From: Flavobacterium seoulense | GTDB taxonomy: Bacteria > Bacteroidota > Bacteroidia > Flavobacteriales > Flavobacteriaceae | Direction of reading: 5' to 3' | Assembly: GCF_000695795.1 (NCBI RefSeq) | Contig: NZ_JNCA01000011.1 | Span: 1 to 64,000 of the forward strand | Length of the DNA: 64,000 bases | Part shown: piece after piece, positions 34,444-43,446 of the stretch | Numbering within the stretch: the first letter of the stretch is position 1 | How the letters are laid out: every line of letters starts with the position of its first letter | The notes under the pieces: model-generated | Databases searched by the model: none | What the model was told of the DNA's origin: nothing | What the model saw: the letters and a program-made list of their open reading frames with translations, nothing else | Position numbers and translations under genes: made by a program

Positions 34444-35466
34444 TTGGAGAATAAAAAAAAATCTACAATAAAAGATATTGCTGCTGTACTGGGGCTAACA
34501 CCTTCGGCAGTTTCTAAAGCATTGAGTGATCACCCACGAATTAGTGAGAAAACTAAACTGGCAGTAAAAGAAACGGCAATAAAACTGGATTATCAGCCTA
34601 ACTATTTATCGAGTGCTTTACGTAAAGGGAAAAGTAATTTGGTGGGAGTAATTATTCCGCGAGTGAATAGTCACTTTTTTTCTTCGGTAATGGAAAATAT
34701 CGAAAAAACACTTAACCTGAATGGTTACAATATTATCATGACGCAGTCTAATGAATTGTATGCCAAAGAATGTCAGGAAATAGATACTTTATTAAAAATT
34801 CAGGTGGATGGAATTATTGCTTCGATGGCAAACGAAACTACAGATTTAGAGTATTATAAAAAAATAAAATCAAAAACAGAATTGGTTTTGTTTGATAGAG
34901 GCGAAGAAGAATTAAATGTCGATTATGTAGGTATTGACGATTATAAAAGTAGTCATTTGGTCGTTGATCATTTGGTTTCACAAAAATGCAGCCGAATAGC
35001 TCATATTGCAGGTTTTAAGCATATTCGAATTTACAAGGAAAGAATTCGTGGCTATAAAGATGCACTGGAAAAATCAGGATTAGCAGCTCCTGATAATTGG
35101 ATTATCGAAAGTAATTTACGTCTGGAAGATGGACGCCGAATTATGCAGCAGTTATTAGATTCGCCTGAAAGACCTGATGCGGTTTATGTGGCAGGTGATA
35201 TTGCTGCACTTGGCGCTTTACAGATACTTTTAGAAAATAATATTAAAGTTCCTGAAGAAATCGCCCTGATTGGTTTTAGTGATGAACCTTTTACTTCCTT
35301 GACTCAGCCTTCTATTTCTACCGTAAATCAGCATAGTGACCAAATAGGAAAATTGGCTGCCGAAGCTTTTTTACAACGAATTACTAATCCGAAGCAAAAG
35401 ATTAACCGAATTATTTTAGAACCAGAATTGATTATCAGACAATCTTCAAACAGGAATTTGAAATAA
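34444..35466 (+). CDS. LacI-family transcriptional regulator
   Basis: A 340-aa regulator read from a TTG start; no ATG lies between the promoter and the helix-turn-helix. The DNA-binding domain is 'TIKDIAAVLGLTPSAVSKAL' (residues ~8-27) with the hinge helix 'YLSSALRKGKSNLVGVIIP'. The periplasmic-binding-protein-like effector domain fills the rest ('DGIIASMANE', 'YVAGDIAALGALQ', 'IGFSDEPF'). It is divergent from the sugar-oxidation operon, with a LacI-type palindrome between them, so it very probably represses that operon until its sugar or sugar-acid ligand is present. Confidence 0.88.
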   Translation: MENKKKSTIKDIAAVLGLTPSAVSKALSDHPRISEKTKLAVKETAIKLDYQPNYLSSALRKGKSNLVGVIIPRVNSHFFSSVMENIEKTLNLNGYNIIMTQSNELYAKECQEIDTLLKIQVDGIIASMANETTDLEYYKKIKSKTELVLFDRGEEELNVDYVGIDDYKSSHLVVDHLVSQKCSRIAHIAGFKHIRIYKERIRGYKDALEKSGLAAPDNWIIESNLRLEDGRRIMQQLLDSPERPDAVYVAGDIAALGALQILLENNIKVPEEIALIGFSDEPFTSLTQPSISTVNQHSDQIGKLAAEAFLQRITNPKQKINRIILEPELIIRQSSNRNLK

Positions 35467-35467
35467 G

Positions 35468-36049
35468 CTAAAAAAGAGTTCTTTGCTCAAAGTTTAGTTT
35501 TGGATTATTCTTAAATTCAAAATGTTCGATGATTTCAAACTGTTTGATTTCAGGCTTAAAAAGGCGTAATGAAATACTGTTGCAAACAAAATTCAATTCA
35601 ATAGGATTTGAAAACAAACGATAAGCAATAGCTAAATTTTCATCACTCAATTTACGTGCAATAGACAAATGCGGTTCGTTATTTTTTAAAAGTGTTTTTG
35701 GTCTGAAAGATTGGTTGATGTATTTCATCATTTGCTGCAAAGCTATTTTAGAAACCTCATCGGGAGTTATGAAAAAGGCACCATTTTGATAATTATTAAA
35801 TCCATTCAGATGAACATCGACTGGTTTTAAACTGTCAGCAATAGTGTTAAGCTGTTTTTTGATAATTTCAATCTCACTTTTTGAAGCCATAAATTCATTG
35901 ATAGTAAAATGTGCTAATGAATTTTTACTATTAAACCAGCCCTTTCTGTCTATTAATTTAATTTCATTGGATAATTTTTGTTTCATGGATTTTACCAAAG
36001 CAATTATTTCTTCAGAAGGACTAATAACTAAAGAATAACGGTTTTGCAT
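35468..36049 (-). CDS. 2H phosphoesterase (2'-5' RNA ligase-like) family protein
   Basis: A 193-aa protein with the two signature motifs of the 2H superfamily: H-F-T-I near residue 47 and H-L-S-I near residue 147, about 100 residues apart. Family members cleave or join 2'-5' or cyclic phosphodiester bonds in RNA or nucleotides. Its stop lies 1 bp from the stop of the convergent LacI gene. No neighbour suggests a specific substrate. Confidence 0.75.
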   Translation of the reverse strand: MQNRYSLVISPSEEIIALVKSMKQKLSNEIKLIDRKGWFNSKNSLAHFTINEFMASKSEIEIIKKQLNTIADSLKPVDVHLNGFNNYQNGAFFITPDEVSKIALQQMMKYINQSFRPKTLLKNNEPHLSIARKLSDENLAIAYRLFSNPIELNFVCNSISLRLFKPEIKQFEIIEHFEFKNNPKLNFEQRTLF

Positions 36050-36085
36050 TTTTTTAGTTTTAAGAAGGAAACTATGTGTTTTATT

Positions 36086-36835
36086 TTAAGGATTTTGTCT
36101 TTCTTTCAGTTGTATTTTTTCTAATTCTAAACCTAATTGATTAGCTTCATTTTCAAGTGATTGTATTTCGTTAGTATAAGATGTAATTTCAGCTTGAATA
36201 GCATTTATTTCTCTGGTTCGTTCATCAGCAGTTCTAAAAAACTGAAATTCTGATGCTTTAACCAGTTTGTTTTTAGCTTCTTCCAAACGGGTTTGGTATT
36301 CAATTTGTTTAACCTGATTTTCAGATAATTTAGCATTAATGGCTGCTCTTCTTTCTTTGGTAATTCGTTCGGCTTCTTGTTTTTGCTGTTCAATTAAAAG
36401 TTGTTTTTGTTGCTGAATTTCTTTTTCCTGCAATTCAAACTGGAGATTTTCTCTTTCTGTTTTGTCGTTTTTTTCTTCGAAATCTAATCTTCTTTTTTCC
36501 TGAATAATAGTCAAAATAACACTGCCAATAATTAATGAAACGAATATAAAAACGATATAAAAAGTACTTTTGTTTAATCCCATAATCTTAGGATTTTCCT
36601 CTTCGATTTTTTCTTCTTGCTGTGGTTCAGGAATTGATTTTGGAACCTCGGATTTAAATGGCGGCGGAATCACTTTTAAAATAGATTGTAATTCGTCTAT
36701 TTCGCCGGCAGTTTTCCAGTCAGGCATTCCTGAAAACCATACAGGCGTTGTTGCCGTGATTTGTTTCATTTGCAATTCGGCTAAATCGAATGGACCGCTG
36801 CTTTCGACACCGTTATGTAAATAATATTTTTTCAT
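36086..36835 (-). CDS. GYF_2-domain membrane protein with long coiled coil
   Basis: A 249-aa protein. Residues 1-~50 form a GYF_2 domain ('YYLHNGVESSGPFDLAELQ', 'PVWFSGMPDWKTAGE'), which binds proline-rich or membrane partners. One transmembrane helix follows near 88-112 (FYIVFIFVSLIIGSVILTI). The rest (~115-245) is a Glu/Lys/Gln-rich coiled coil. No enzymatic motif. The spacer to the next gene contains a near-match to the -7 motif. Function unknown; a scaffold role at the membrane is an inference. Confidence 0.7.
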   Translation of the reverse strand: MKKYYLHNGVESSGPFDLAELQMKQITATTPVWFSGMPDWKTAGEIDELQSILKVIPPPFKSEVPKSIPEPQQEEKIEEENPKIMGLNKSTFYIVFIFVSLIIGSVILTIIQEKRRLDFEEKNDKTERENLQFELQEKEIQQQKQLLIEQQKQEAERITKERRAAINAKLSENQVKQIEYQTRLEEAKNKLVKASEFQFFRTADERTREINAIQAEITSYTNEIQSLENEANQLGLELEKIQLKERQNP

Positions 36836-36933
36836 TATTATCAGCTTAGATTGATGGCTTAATAACTGTATTATTAGTGATTTATTTTTTTGCGAAAGTA
36901 TTAAAGTTTAACGAGTTCCCGAAATGGATATTT

Positions 36934-37494
36934 TTAATAATACAATCTAAAATCTAAGAATTTACAAAGAGCATAGTGTTTTTGATGTAATTCTTCTACA
37001 ATTTCCACAGGATCATCTGAATCCTGAAACAAACTAAAAAAGAACCGGTCTAAATGAATACTACTAACAGTGGGATGAACAATACCATAACCTGAAATAG
37101 CTTTAGCTCCGGTTACATCAAGAAAATATTGTGATTCTTCGGATGTTAAATCTAATATTTTTTTATTGGCAAAATGAATAATCTTACCTTTAAGTTTTCC
37201 TTCAAATAGCTCGGCTATTTCCTCTAAACTATAGTAATAATCGTGTAAGCAAATATTATTTTCCTGACCAGGCATGACTAAATAAATAATCTCATAATCT
37301 TTAAAATTATGATCATCATAAAGTAAATTTCCAAGACTTTCTTCCAGTCCTTCAATGGTGTCACAATTTTTATAAATGCTGGGAATTTTATGTTCGAATG
37401 CTAAGATTTCTAAATTTTTGAGTACTTCAGTATTTGTATTGATTTCTACATCAGGAACACCTTCGAGACAAAAAATAAAGTTTTCATAATCCAT
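36934..37494 (-). CDS. conserved hypothetical protein, 186 aa
   Basis: A soluble, acidic protein with no signal peptide or membrane helix. It alternates strands and helices ('YENFIFCLEGVPDVE', 'YEIIYLVMPG', 'KGKIIHFANKKILDL', 'AKAISGYG'), an alpha/beta pattern. The 'IIHFANK...AKAISGYG' spacing vaguely recalls caspase/CHAT-like folds, but the catalytic His-Gly and Cys are not evident. It may correspond to the DUF6642 family; that is from memory and unsure. It stands alone between the GYF_2 gene and the AraC gene on the same strand. Confidence 0.5.
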   Translation of the reverse strand: MDYENFIFCLEGVPDVEINTNTEVLKNLEILAFEHKIPSIYKNCDTIEGLEESLGNLLYDDHNFKDYEIIYLVMPGQENNICLHDYYYSLEEIAELFEGKLKGKIIHFANKKILDLTSEESQYFLDVTGAKAISGYGIVHPTVSSIHLDRFFFSLFQDSDDPVEIVEELHQKHYALCKFLDFRLYY

Positions 37495-37517
37495 GTAAAG
37501 CCACTTTTTTAAGTACG

Positions 37518-37525
37518 CAAATATA
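37518..37525 (-). promoter_or_regulatory. -7 promoter element candidate for the 186-aa gene
   Basis: The minus strand reads TATATTTG 23 bp upstream of the ATG. No -33 TTG at normal spacing was found. Confidence 0.4.
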
Positions 37526-37542
37526 GGTTTTATCAGGAAAAT

Positions 37543-38430
37543 TTAAATAGAATTAGCGAGGTGTTTTTTATACTGCATTGGTGATAATCCCATTTGTTTT
37601 TTAAACATTCTCGAAAAATAGTAAGGATCGTCAAAACCTACTTCTTTACATATTTCTTTGATATTAAGATTGGTAAAATTGAGATATTCACAGGATTTAT
37701 GAATTTTTAATTGGATAAAATATTGAATAGGAGAGCTTCCTGTTTTTTGCTTAAACAATTCTGAATACCTTGAAACGGAATAAAAAGCCTGATTAGCTAA
37801 TGCTTCGATGCTTAGTGTTTGGTTTAAATTGGCTTTCATAAAAGAGATAGAATCACTTATTTTATCTTCGATAGTATTGTCTAATGTATTCGAATAACAT
37901 AAAGAACTTAAAAAGGTAATTAATCTAAAATGGATGAATTCGATTTTTTCGTCAGAAAGATTGTTTTCTAATAGTTTAATTATTTCGTTCAGGAGCTTTA
38001 TTCGGCTTTCATCAAATGCAATTTTGACGGCTTCATTGGCATTTGTCGAAAATCGATTATAAAGTGTAGCAGCATAGTTTCCCGAAAAATGAATCCAGTA
38101 AATACTCCAGGGATCGTTCAAAGAACTTCCATATTTGTGGGGTGTATTTTGAGGAATAATAAAAGCTGAATTAGGTTGCAATTGAATTGTTTTTCCGTTG
38201 ATTTTAATCCAGCCTTCGCCTTCAAGACAATACAGAAAAATATATTCCTGAATCCCATTTTTCCTGGATCGGTTATGGTGTTTAGCATTAGGAAAATAAC
38301 CTATGGCATCAGGAAATAAATTATGGAAAAAGGGATGAAAATGTGCTTTCTCTTTTTGATCAGCAGATAATACTGCCATGGTTTGTCCCAAAAAGCCTTC
38401 TTTTATTTTTGGTTTCGGTAGATTATTCAT
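37543..38430 (-). CDS. AraC-family regulator with cupin sensor domain
   Basis: A 295-aa regulator. The N-terminal cupin (~30-150; '[26 protein letters not shown]', '[12 protein letters not shown]', both shorter pieces of one barrel) is of the arabinose-binding AraC type. Two helix-turn-helices fill ~190-292 ('[21 protein letters not shown]', '[22 protein letters not shown]'). It lies divergent from the MFS transporter and the glycosidase genes. Direct repeats in the shared spacer fit AraC-type binding, so it is the likely sugar-responsive activator of the transporter and perhaps of the glycosidase cluster. Confidence 0.85.
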   Translation of the reverse strand: MNNLPKPKIKEGFLGQTMAVLSADQKEKAHFHPFFHNLFPDAIGYFPNAKHHNRSRKNGIQEYIFLYCLEGEGWIKINGKTIQLQPNSAFIIPQNTPHKYGSSLNDPWSIYWIHFSGNYAATLYNRFSTNANEAVKIAFDESRIKLLNEIIKLLENNLSDEKIEFIHFRLITFLSSLCYSNTLDNTIEDKISDSISFMKANLNQTLSIEALANQAFYSVSRYSELFKQKTGSSPIQYFIQLKIHKSCEYLNFTNLNIKEICKEVGFDDPYYFSRMFKKQMGLSPMQYKKHLANSI

Positions 38431-38473
38431 TATAAATCTATGATTGATATGTATATTGATTTAGGTTCGTAAG

Positions 38474-38505
38474 ATAGTCCATTTATTTCAATTAATAATC
38501 CATTT
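38474..38505 (+). promoter_or_regulatory. AraC-type direct-repeat binding site
   Basis: ATAGTCCATTT (38474-38484) and ATAATCCATTT (38495-38505) match at 10 of 11 positions and are exactly 21 bp apart, two helical turns, as in AraC-family activator sites. The second repeat overlaps the -33 element of the transporter promoter. Confidence 0.65.
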
Positions 38506-38532
38506 GTAAATAGATTCGTAAACGTATTTTTG
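38503..38532 (+). promoter_or_regulatory. promoter of the MFS transporter gene
   Basis: -33 TTTG (38503-38506) and -7 TATTTTTG (38525-38532) with an 18-bp spacer match the flavobacterial consensus, 31 bp before the ATG. Confidence 0.65.
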
Positions 38533-38563
38533 TTTTACTATTAATTTAACCACAACATCTTTT

Positions 38564-39961
38564 ATGGCAAGCCACAATAAACAGTTCAACAATTCTTATT
38601 TATTTGCAATTTCCATGGTTTCGGCAATGGGAGGATTACTTTTTGGTTACGATTGGGTAGTAATAGGCGGAGCCAAGCCTTTTTACGAACGTTTTTTTGA
38701 TATCACTACATCGGCTAATTTGCAAGCCTGGGCAATGAGTTCGGCATTAATTGGTTGTATTGTGGGAGCTGTTGTTTCGGGAGTAATTAGTGATAAGTTT
38801 GGACGAAAAAGGCCTTTATTACTTTCGGCATTTTTATTTACGGTTGCTTCATTGGGAACGGGATTAGCTTCAACTTATTGGATATTTGTTGTTTTTCGAA
38901 TAATAGGAGGAGTGGGAATTGGTCTGGCATCAGCACTTTCTCCAATGTATATTGCCGAGGTCGCTCCGTCTCATTTAAGAGGGCGTTTTGTTTCGTTAAA
39001 CCAAATGACACTTGTAATAGGTATTCTTGCAGCGCAAATTGTTAATTTATTGATTGCTGAAAAAGTTCCAGCTGGAGTTAGTGACGAGTTCATTCGTGCT
39101 TCATGGAACGGACAAATGGGTTGGCGCTGGATGTTTTATGCCTGTGCAGTACCTTCAGTAGTTTTCTTTCTGTTGGTATTTACACTTCCCGAAAGTCCTC
39201 GTTGGTTAATGAAAGCAGGAAAAGAAGAAAAGGCTTTCCCTACACTGAATAAAATAGGAGGCGAAGCTTACGCTCAGGAGGAAATAGCTAATATAAAGGC
39301 GACATTAGATGATGTTACCGAAAAAGTTGATTTCAAAGCACTTTTCAATCCTAAATTTAAAAATGTATTATTAATTGGGATTGTAATAGCTGTTTTTCAG
39401 CAATGGTGCGGAATCAATACGGTTTTTAATTATGCCGAAGAGATTTTTACAGCTGCTGGTTATGGCGTGAGTGATACGTTGTTCAATATTGTAATTACAG
39501 GAACGGTTAACCTTGTATTTACTTTAGTAGCTATGTTTACCGTAGATAAATGGGGAAGAAAAAAACTCATGATTTTTGGAGCAGCAGGTTTAGCAATTAC
39601 CTATTTGCTTTTAGGAAGTGCCTTTTATTTTGAGTTGAAAGGTGTGGCTGTTCTTTCGTTAGTGGTAGTGGCAATTGCTGTATATGCTATGTCATTGGCA
39701 CCTATTACCTGGGTGATTCTTTCTGAAATTTTTCCTAACCGTGTTCGTGGAGCTGCTATGGCATTGGCAACATTCGCCTTGTGGATAGCCTGTTTTATTT
39801 TGACCTATACTTTTCCGTTACTCAATAAATCTTTTGGTGCGGCAGGAACTTTCTGGGTTTATGCGGGAATTTGCATCGTTGGATTTCTATTTATCCTAAC
39901 GAAATTACCCGAGACCAAAGGAAAAACTTTGGAGGAGATTGAGAGTGAATTAGTGAAGTAA
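38564..39961 (+). CDS. MFS sugar porter (sugar:H+ symporter-like)
   Basis: A 465-aa inner-membrane transporter with about 12 transmembrane helices. Sugar-porter signatures are present: 'GGLLFGYDWVVIGG' in TM1, 'DKFGRKRP' in the first loop, 'PESPRWLMKAGK' after TM6, 'QQWCGINTVFNYAEEIF' in TM7, and 'PETKGKTLEEIE' at the C-terminus. It imports a monosaccharide, probably coupled to protons. It stands at the head of the carbohydrate locus, divergent from the AraC gene, and would take up sugars released by the downstream glycosidases. The sugar itself cannot be read from the sequence. Confidence 0.88.
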   Translation: MASHNKQFNNSYLFAISMVSAMGGLLFGYDWVVIGGAKPFYERFFDITTSANLQAWAMSSALIGCIVGAVVSGVISDKFGRKRPLLLSAFLFTVASLGTGLASTYWIFVVFRIIGGVGIGLASALSPMYIAEVAPSHLRGRFVSLNQMTLVIGILAAQIVNLLIAEKVPAGVSDEFIRASWNGQMGWRWMFYACAVPSVVFFLLVFTLPESPRWLMKAGKEEKAFPTLNKIGGEAYAQEEIANIKATLDDVTEKVDFKALFNPKFKNVLLIGIVIAVFQQWCGINTVFNYAEEIFTAAGYGVSDTLFNIVITGTVNLVFTLVAMFTVDKWGRKKLMIFGAAGLAITYLLLGSAFYFELKGVAVLSLVVVAIAVYAMSLAPITWVILSEIFPNRVRGAAMALATFALWIACFILTYTFPLLNKSFGAAGTFWVYAGICIVGFLFILTKLPETKGKTLEEIESELVK

Positions 39962-39997
39962 TTTTGATAGATAAAGTAAATTTTTAAAAAAAATATA

Positions 39998-40090
39998 GCC
40001 ACAGATTTAAAAGATTCCCACATATTTTTTTCTAAAAATCTAGGTATTCTTCATATAATCTAATCTTTATAAATCTTTTAAATCTGTGGC
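39998..40090. repeat. 93-bp palindromic element with 19-bp terminal inverted repeats
   Basis: GCCACAGATTTAAAAGATT (39998-40016) and AATCTTTTAAATCTGTGGC (40072-40090) are perfect inverted repeats with a 55-bp non-coding core. The form is that of a small non-autonomous palindromic element. Words like AAATCTGTGGC recur in flavobacterial spacers as far as I recall. It sits between the transporter and the DUF5107 gene and would form a stable RNA hairpin. Confidence 0.65.
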
Positions 40091-40125
40091 AAAAATTAAA
40101 ATGCATAATTAAAAACATATTAATA

Positions 40126-43100
40126 ATGAGTGTTAAAGCCTGGCAAGAGGAGGTAATCATTCCTACATACGAAATCGGGAAAGCCGAAAAGAATCCTATT
40201 TTCCTTGAAAAACGAGTGTATCAGGGTAGCAGCGGGGTAGTGTATCCTTATCCTGTGGTGGAAAAAATTGAAGATGAAAAATCAGATAAAAGCTATCAGG
40301 CGGTTTATCTGGAAAACGAATACATTAAGGTAATGATTTTGCCAGAATTGGGAGGCCGTGTACAAATGGCTTATGATAAAATCAAACAACGTCATTTTAT
40401 TTATTACAATCAGGTAATTAAACCAGCTTTGGTGGGATTGACTGGTCCTTGGATTTCAGGTGGAATAGAATTTAACTGGCCGCAACACCACCGGCCGAGT
40501 ACTTTTTTGCCTGTGGATCATATTATTGAAAATAATGCCGATGGCAGCGTTACTGTTTGGGTAAGCGAAAACGAAAAAATGTTCCATCAGAAAGGTATGG
40601 CAGGATTTACACTGCATCCCGGAAAAGCTTATTTGGAGATTAAAGGAAAATTGTATAATCCAACACCGGTTCCGCAAACATTTCTATGGTGGGCTAATCC
40701 TGCCGTGGCGGTGAATGAACATTATCAATCGGTTTTTCCACCGGATGTACATGCGGTTTTTGATCACGGAAAGCGCGACGTTTCTACATTCCCAATTGCA
40801 ACGGGAACTTATTATAAAATTGATTATTCGGCTGGTGTTGATATTTCGAATTATAAAAATATTCCGGTGCCAACATCGTATATGGCTATCAATTCGGACT
40901 TTAACTTCGTGGGAGGTTATGAGAATGATACCCAAGCTGGTGTACTTCACGTGGCCAATCACCATATTTCACCGGGGAAAAAGCAATGGACCTGGGGAAA
41001 TGGAGATTTCGGAAAAGCCTGGGATAGAAATCTTACTGATGAAGATGGACCGTATATCGAATTGATGGCAGGAGTTTATACGGATAATCAACCTGATTTT
41101 AGCTGGATGCAGCCTTATGAAGAAAAAACTTTTACTCAATATTTCTTGCCATATCGTGAATTGGGTGTTGTTAAAAATGCTTCGCAGGATTTACTTTTGA
41201 ATTTAGATAAAGAAGGAGACAAAGCCATTGTGAAGATTTTTGCAACTTCATTGCAGAAAAAAGTAAAAGTCGTATTAGAAGGCTTTTTTGAAGAAACTGT
41301 GAATTTAAGTCCTGAGCAGGTTTTCGAACGAGAAATTTCTGTTGGCGCTGTGGCTCTAATTGATTTGAAATTGGTTGTTTATGCTGAAAATGGCAGGGAG
41401 TTATTAAATATTAAAGCAGAAGAACAGGAAGCAGTAGTAACTCCCGAAGCGGCTAAGCCTGCTTTTTCTCCGGAAGAAACACCTACTTGTGAACAATTGT
41501 ATCTCACGGGATTACATTTGGAACAATACCGCCATGCTACTTATGTTGCTACCGATTATTATCAGGAAGCCTTGAAAAGAGATCCGTCTGATGTTAGAAA
41601 TAATAATGCGATGGGATTGTGGTTACTTCGAAGAGGAAAATTTGCCGAATCGGAAAAGTATTTTCAGGCAGCCATTGACACCCAATTGCAACGTAACCCT
41701 AATCCGTATGATGGAGAACCACGATATAATTTAGGATTGGCATTGCAATATCAGGGAAAAAATAAGGAAGCTTATGCTGCATTTTACAAATCATGTTGGA
41801 ATGCCGCTATGCAGGATGCAGGTTATTTTGGCTGTGCCCAGATTTCCTGCCTTAACGATAATCTGACCGATGCATTATATGAAATTGATAAATCCTTAGT
41901 TCGCAACTGGCATAACCACAAAGCCCGTGTTCTAAAAACAGCCATTTTAAGAAAGTTAGGAAATAAACAAGAAGCTTTAATGTTGATAGAGGATTCTTTA
42001 AAAATCGATTTATTCAATTTTGGCTGTCGTTTCGAAAAATACCTGATTTCAAATTCGGTTGCAGTTTTGGACGGAATGAATCGTTTGATGCGTGGCGAAA
42101 TTCATAATTATGAAGTGGTGGCATTGGATTATATTGCTGCAGGAATGTATGATGAAGCGGTTCAATTGTTGAAAGAAGGAATCAAAGTATGTCCAACAAC
42201 TCCAATGACGTATTACTATATGGGATGGGCATTAAGTTTAGCTAATAAAAACAGTACAGAAGCCTTTGAAAAAGGAGCTTCTCACGCTCCTGAATATTGT
42301 TTCCCAAATCGTTTGGAGGCTATTTTAGCATTAGAAACAGCACAAAAATTAAATCCAACTGATTCTAAAGCGCCTTATTATTTAGGGAATTTATGGTATG
42401 ATAAGCGTCAATATGCTGAAGCTATTGCCTGTTGGGAAAAATCAGTAGCGATTGATGAAAGTTTCCCAACAGTACACCGCAATTTATCGTTGGCTTATTT
42501 CAATAAATTGCAACAAGAAGAAAAAGCAATTGTTTCCTTAGAAAAAGCTTTTTCATTGGATACAAATGATTCCCGTATTTTGATGGAGTTGGATCAATTG
42601 TACAAGCGTTTGTGTAAACCTCATAGTGAGCGATTGGTCTTTTTGGAAAAGTATTTCCATTTGGTGGAACAACGCGATGACGTTTATCTGGAATATATTA
42701 CATTATGCAATCAACTAGGGAATTATGAAAAATCAATTGCATTAATTGATAATCGAATTTTTCATCCCTGGGAAGGTGGCGAAGGAAAAATTCCGGCGCA
42801 ATATCAATTGGCAAGAGTGGAATTGGCTAAACAATTTTTGGCTAAAAATGAATTTGAAAAAGCTATAAAATTATTGAATGAATGTCTGGAATATCCGCAT
42901 AATTTGGGAGAAGGAAAATTACATGGAGCTCAGGAAAATGATTTCCATTATTGGTTGGGTTGTGCTTATGAAGGTTTAAAACAAACAAATGAAGCCCAGA
43001 AATATTGGGAATTGGCCAAAGACGGAAATACAGAACCTGCAGCAGCTATTTTTTACAATGATCAAAAACCGGATAAGATATTTTATCAAGGATTGGCTTT

Positions 43101-43419
43101 ATTAAAATTAGACAGAAAATCAGAAGCTCAGCAACGTTTTGATTCTTTGATTGCTTTTGGAGAAAAACATTTAGACGAAATTATAAAGCTCGATTATTTT
43201 GCAGTATCATTGCCTGATTTGTTGATTTGGGAAGATGATTTAACTTTTAGAAATAAAATCCATTGTCATTATATGCTTGGTTTGGGTAATTTTGGCTTAG
43301 GTCAAATAGCTAAAGCAGCAACACATCTTAATGAAGCCGCAAAAATGGATTTGAATCATCAGGGCGTTCAGGTACATTTAGCAATGATCAACGAAAATGC
43401 TTTGGAATTGAGCAGATAA
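40126..43419 (+). CDS. DUF5107 domain protein with TPR array
   Basis: A 1097-aa protein without an obvious signal peptide. Residues ~30-345 form the DUF5107 beta-sandwich ('EYIKVMILPELGGRVQMAYD', 'ISGGIEFNWPQHHRPS'), a fold resembling sugar mutarotases. A beta segment follows, and from ~455 to the end there are many tetratricopeptide repeats ('ALKRDPSDVRNNNAMG', 'APYYLGNLWYDKRQYAEAI'). Such proteins occur in carbohydrate-utilisation clusters of Bacteroidetes; activity on a sugar is likely but not established. It lies 27 bp before the first GH35 gene and is probably co-transcribed. Confidence 0.75.
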   Translation: MSVKAWQEEVIIPTYEIGKAEKNPIFLEKRVYQGSSGVVYPYPVVEKIEDEKSDKSYQAVYLENEYIKVMILPELGGRVQMAYDKIKQRHFIYYNQVIKPALVGLTGPWISGGIEFNWPQHHRPSTFLPVDHIIENNADGSVTVWVSENEKMFHQKGMAGFTLHPGKAYLEIKGKLYNPTPVPQTFLWWANPAVAVNEHYQSVFPPDVHAVFDHGKRDVSTFPIATGTYYKIDYSAGVDISNYKNIPVPTSYMAINSDFNFVGGYENDTQAGVLHVANHHISPGKKQWTWGNGDFGKAWDRNLTDEDGPYIELMAGVYTDNQPDFSWMQPYEEKTFTQYFLPYRELGVVKNASQDLLLNLDKEGDKAIVKIFATSLQKKVKVVLEGFFEETVNLSPEQVFEREISVGAVALIDLKLVVYAENGRELLNIKAEEQEAVVTPEAAKPAFSPEETPTCEQLYLTGLHLEQYRHATYVATDYYQEALKRDPSDVRNNNAMGLWLLRRGKFAESEKYFQAAIDTQLQRNPNPYDGEPRYNLGLALQYQGKNKEAYAAFYKSCWNAAMQDAGYFGCAQISCLNDNLTDALYEIDKSLVRNWHNHKARVLKTAILRKLGNKQEALMLIEDSLKIDLFNFGCRFEKYLISNSVAVLDGMNRLMRGEIHNYEVVALDYIAAGMYDEAVQLLKEGIKVCPTTPMTYYYMGWALSLANKNSTEAFEKGASHAPEYCFPNRLEAILALETAQKLNPTDSKAPYYLGNLWYDKRQYAEAIACWEKSVAIDESFPTVHRNLSLAYFNKLQQEEKAIVSLEKAFSLDTNDSRILMELDQLYKRLCKPHSERLVFLEKYFHLVEQRDDVYLEYITLCNQLGNYEKSIALIDNRIFHPWEGGEGKIPAQYQLARVELAKQFLAKNEFEKAIKLLNECLEYPHNLGEGKLHGAQENDFHYWLGCAYEGLKQTNEAQKYWELAKDGNTEPAAAIFYNDQKPDKIFYQGLALLKLDRKSEAQQRFDSLIAFGEKHLDEIIKLDYFAVSLPDLLIWEDDLTFRNKIHCHYMLGLGNFGLGQIAKAATHLNEAAKMDLNHQGVQVHLAMINENALELSR

Positions 43420-43446
43420 CCATAAAAAACATTAAAATAGATATTC

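Noticed and set aside
40715..41065. 116-codon plus-strand frame overlapping the DUF5107 gene
   Set aside because: It lies in another frame of a strongly conserved domain and has an implausible Ile/Arg-rich composition.
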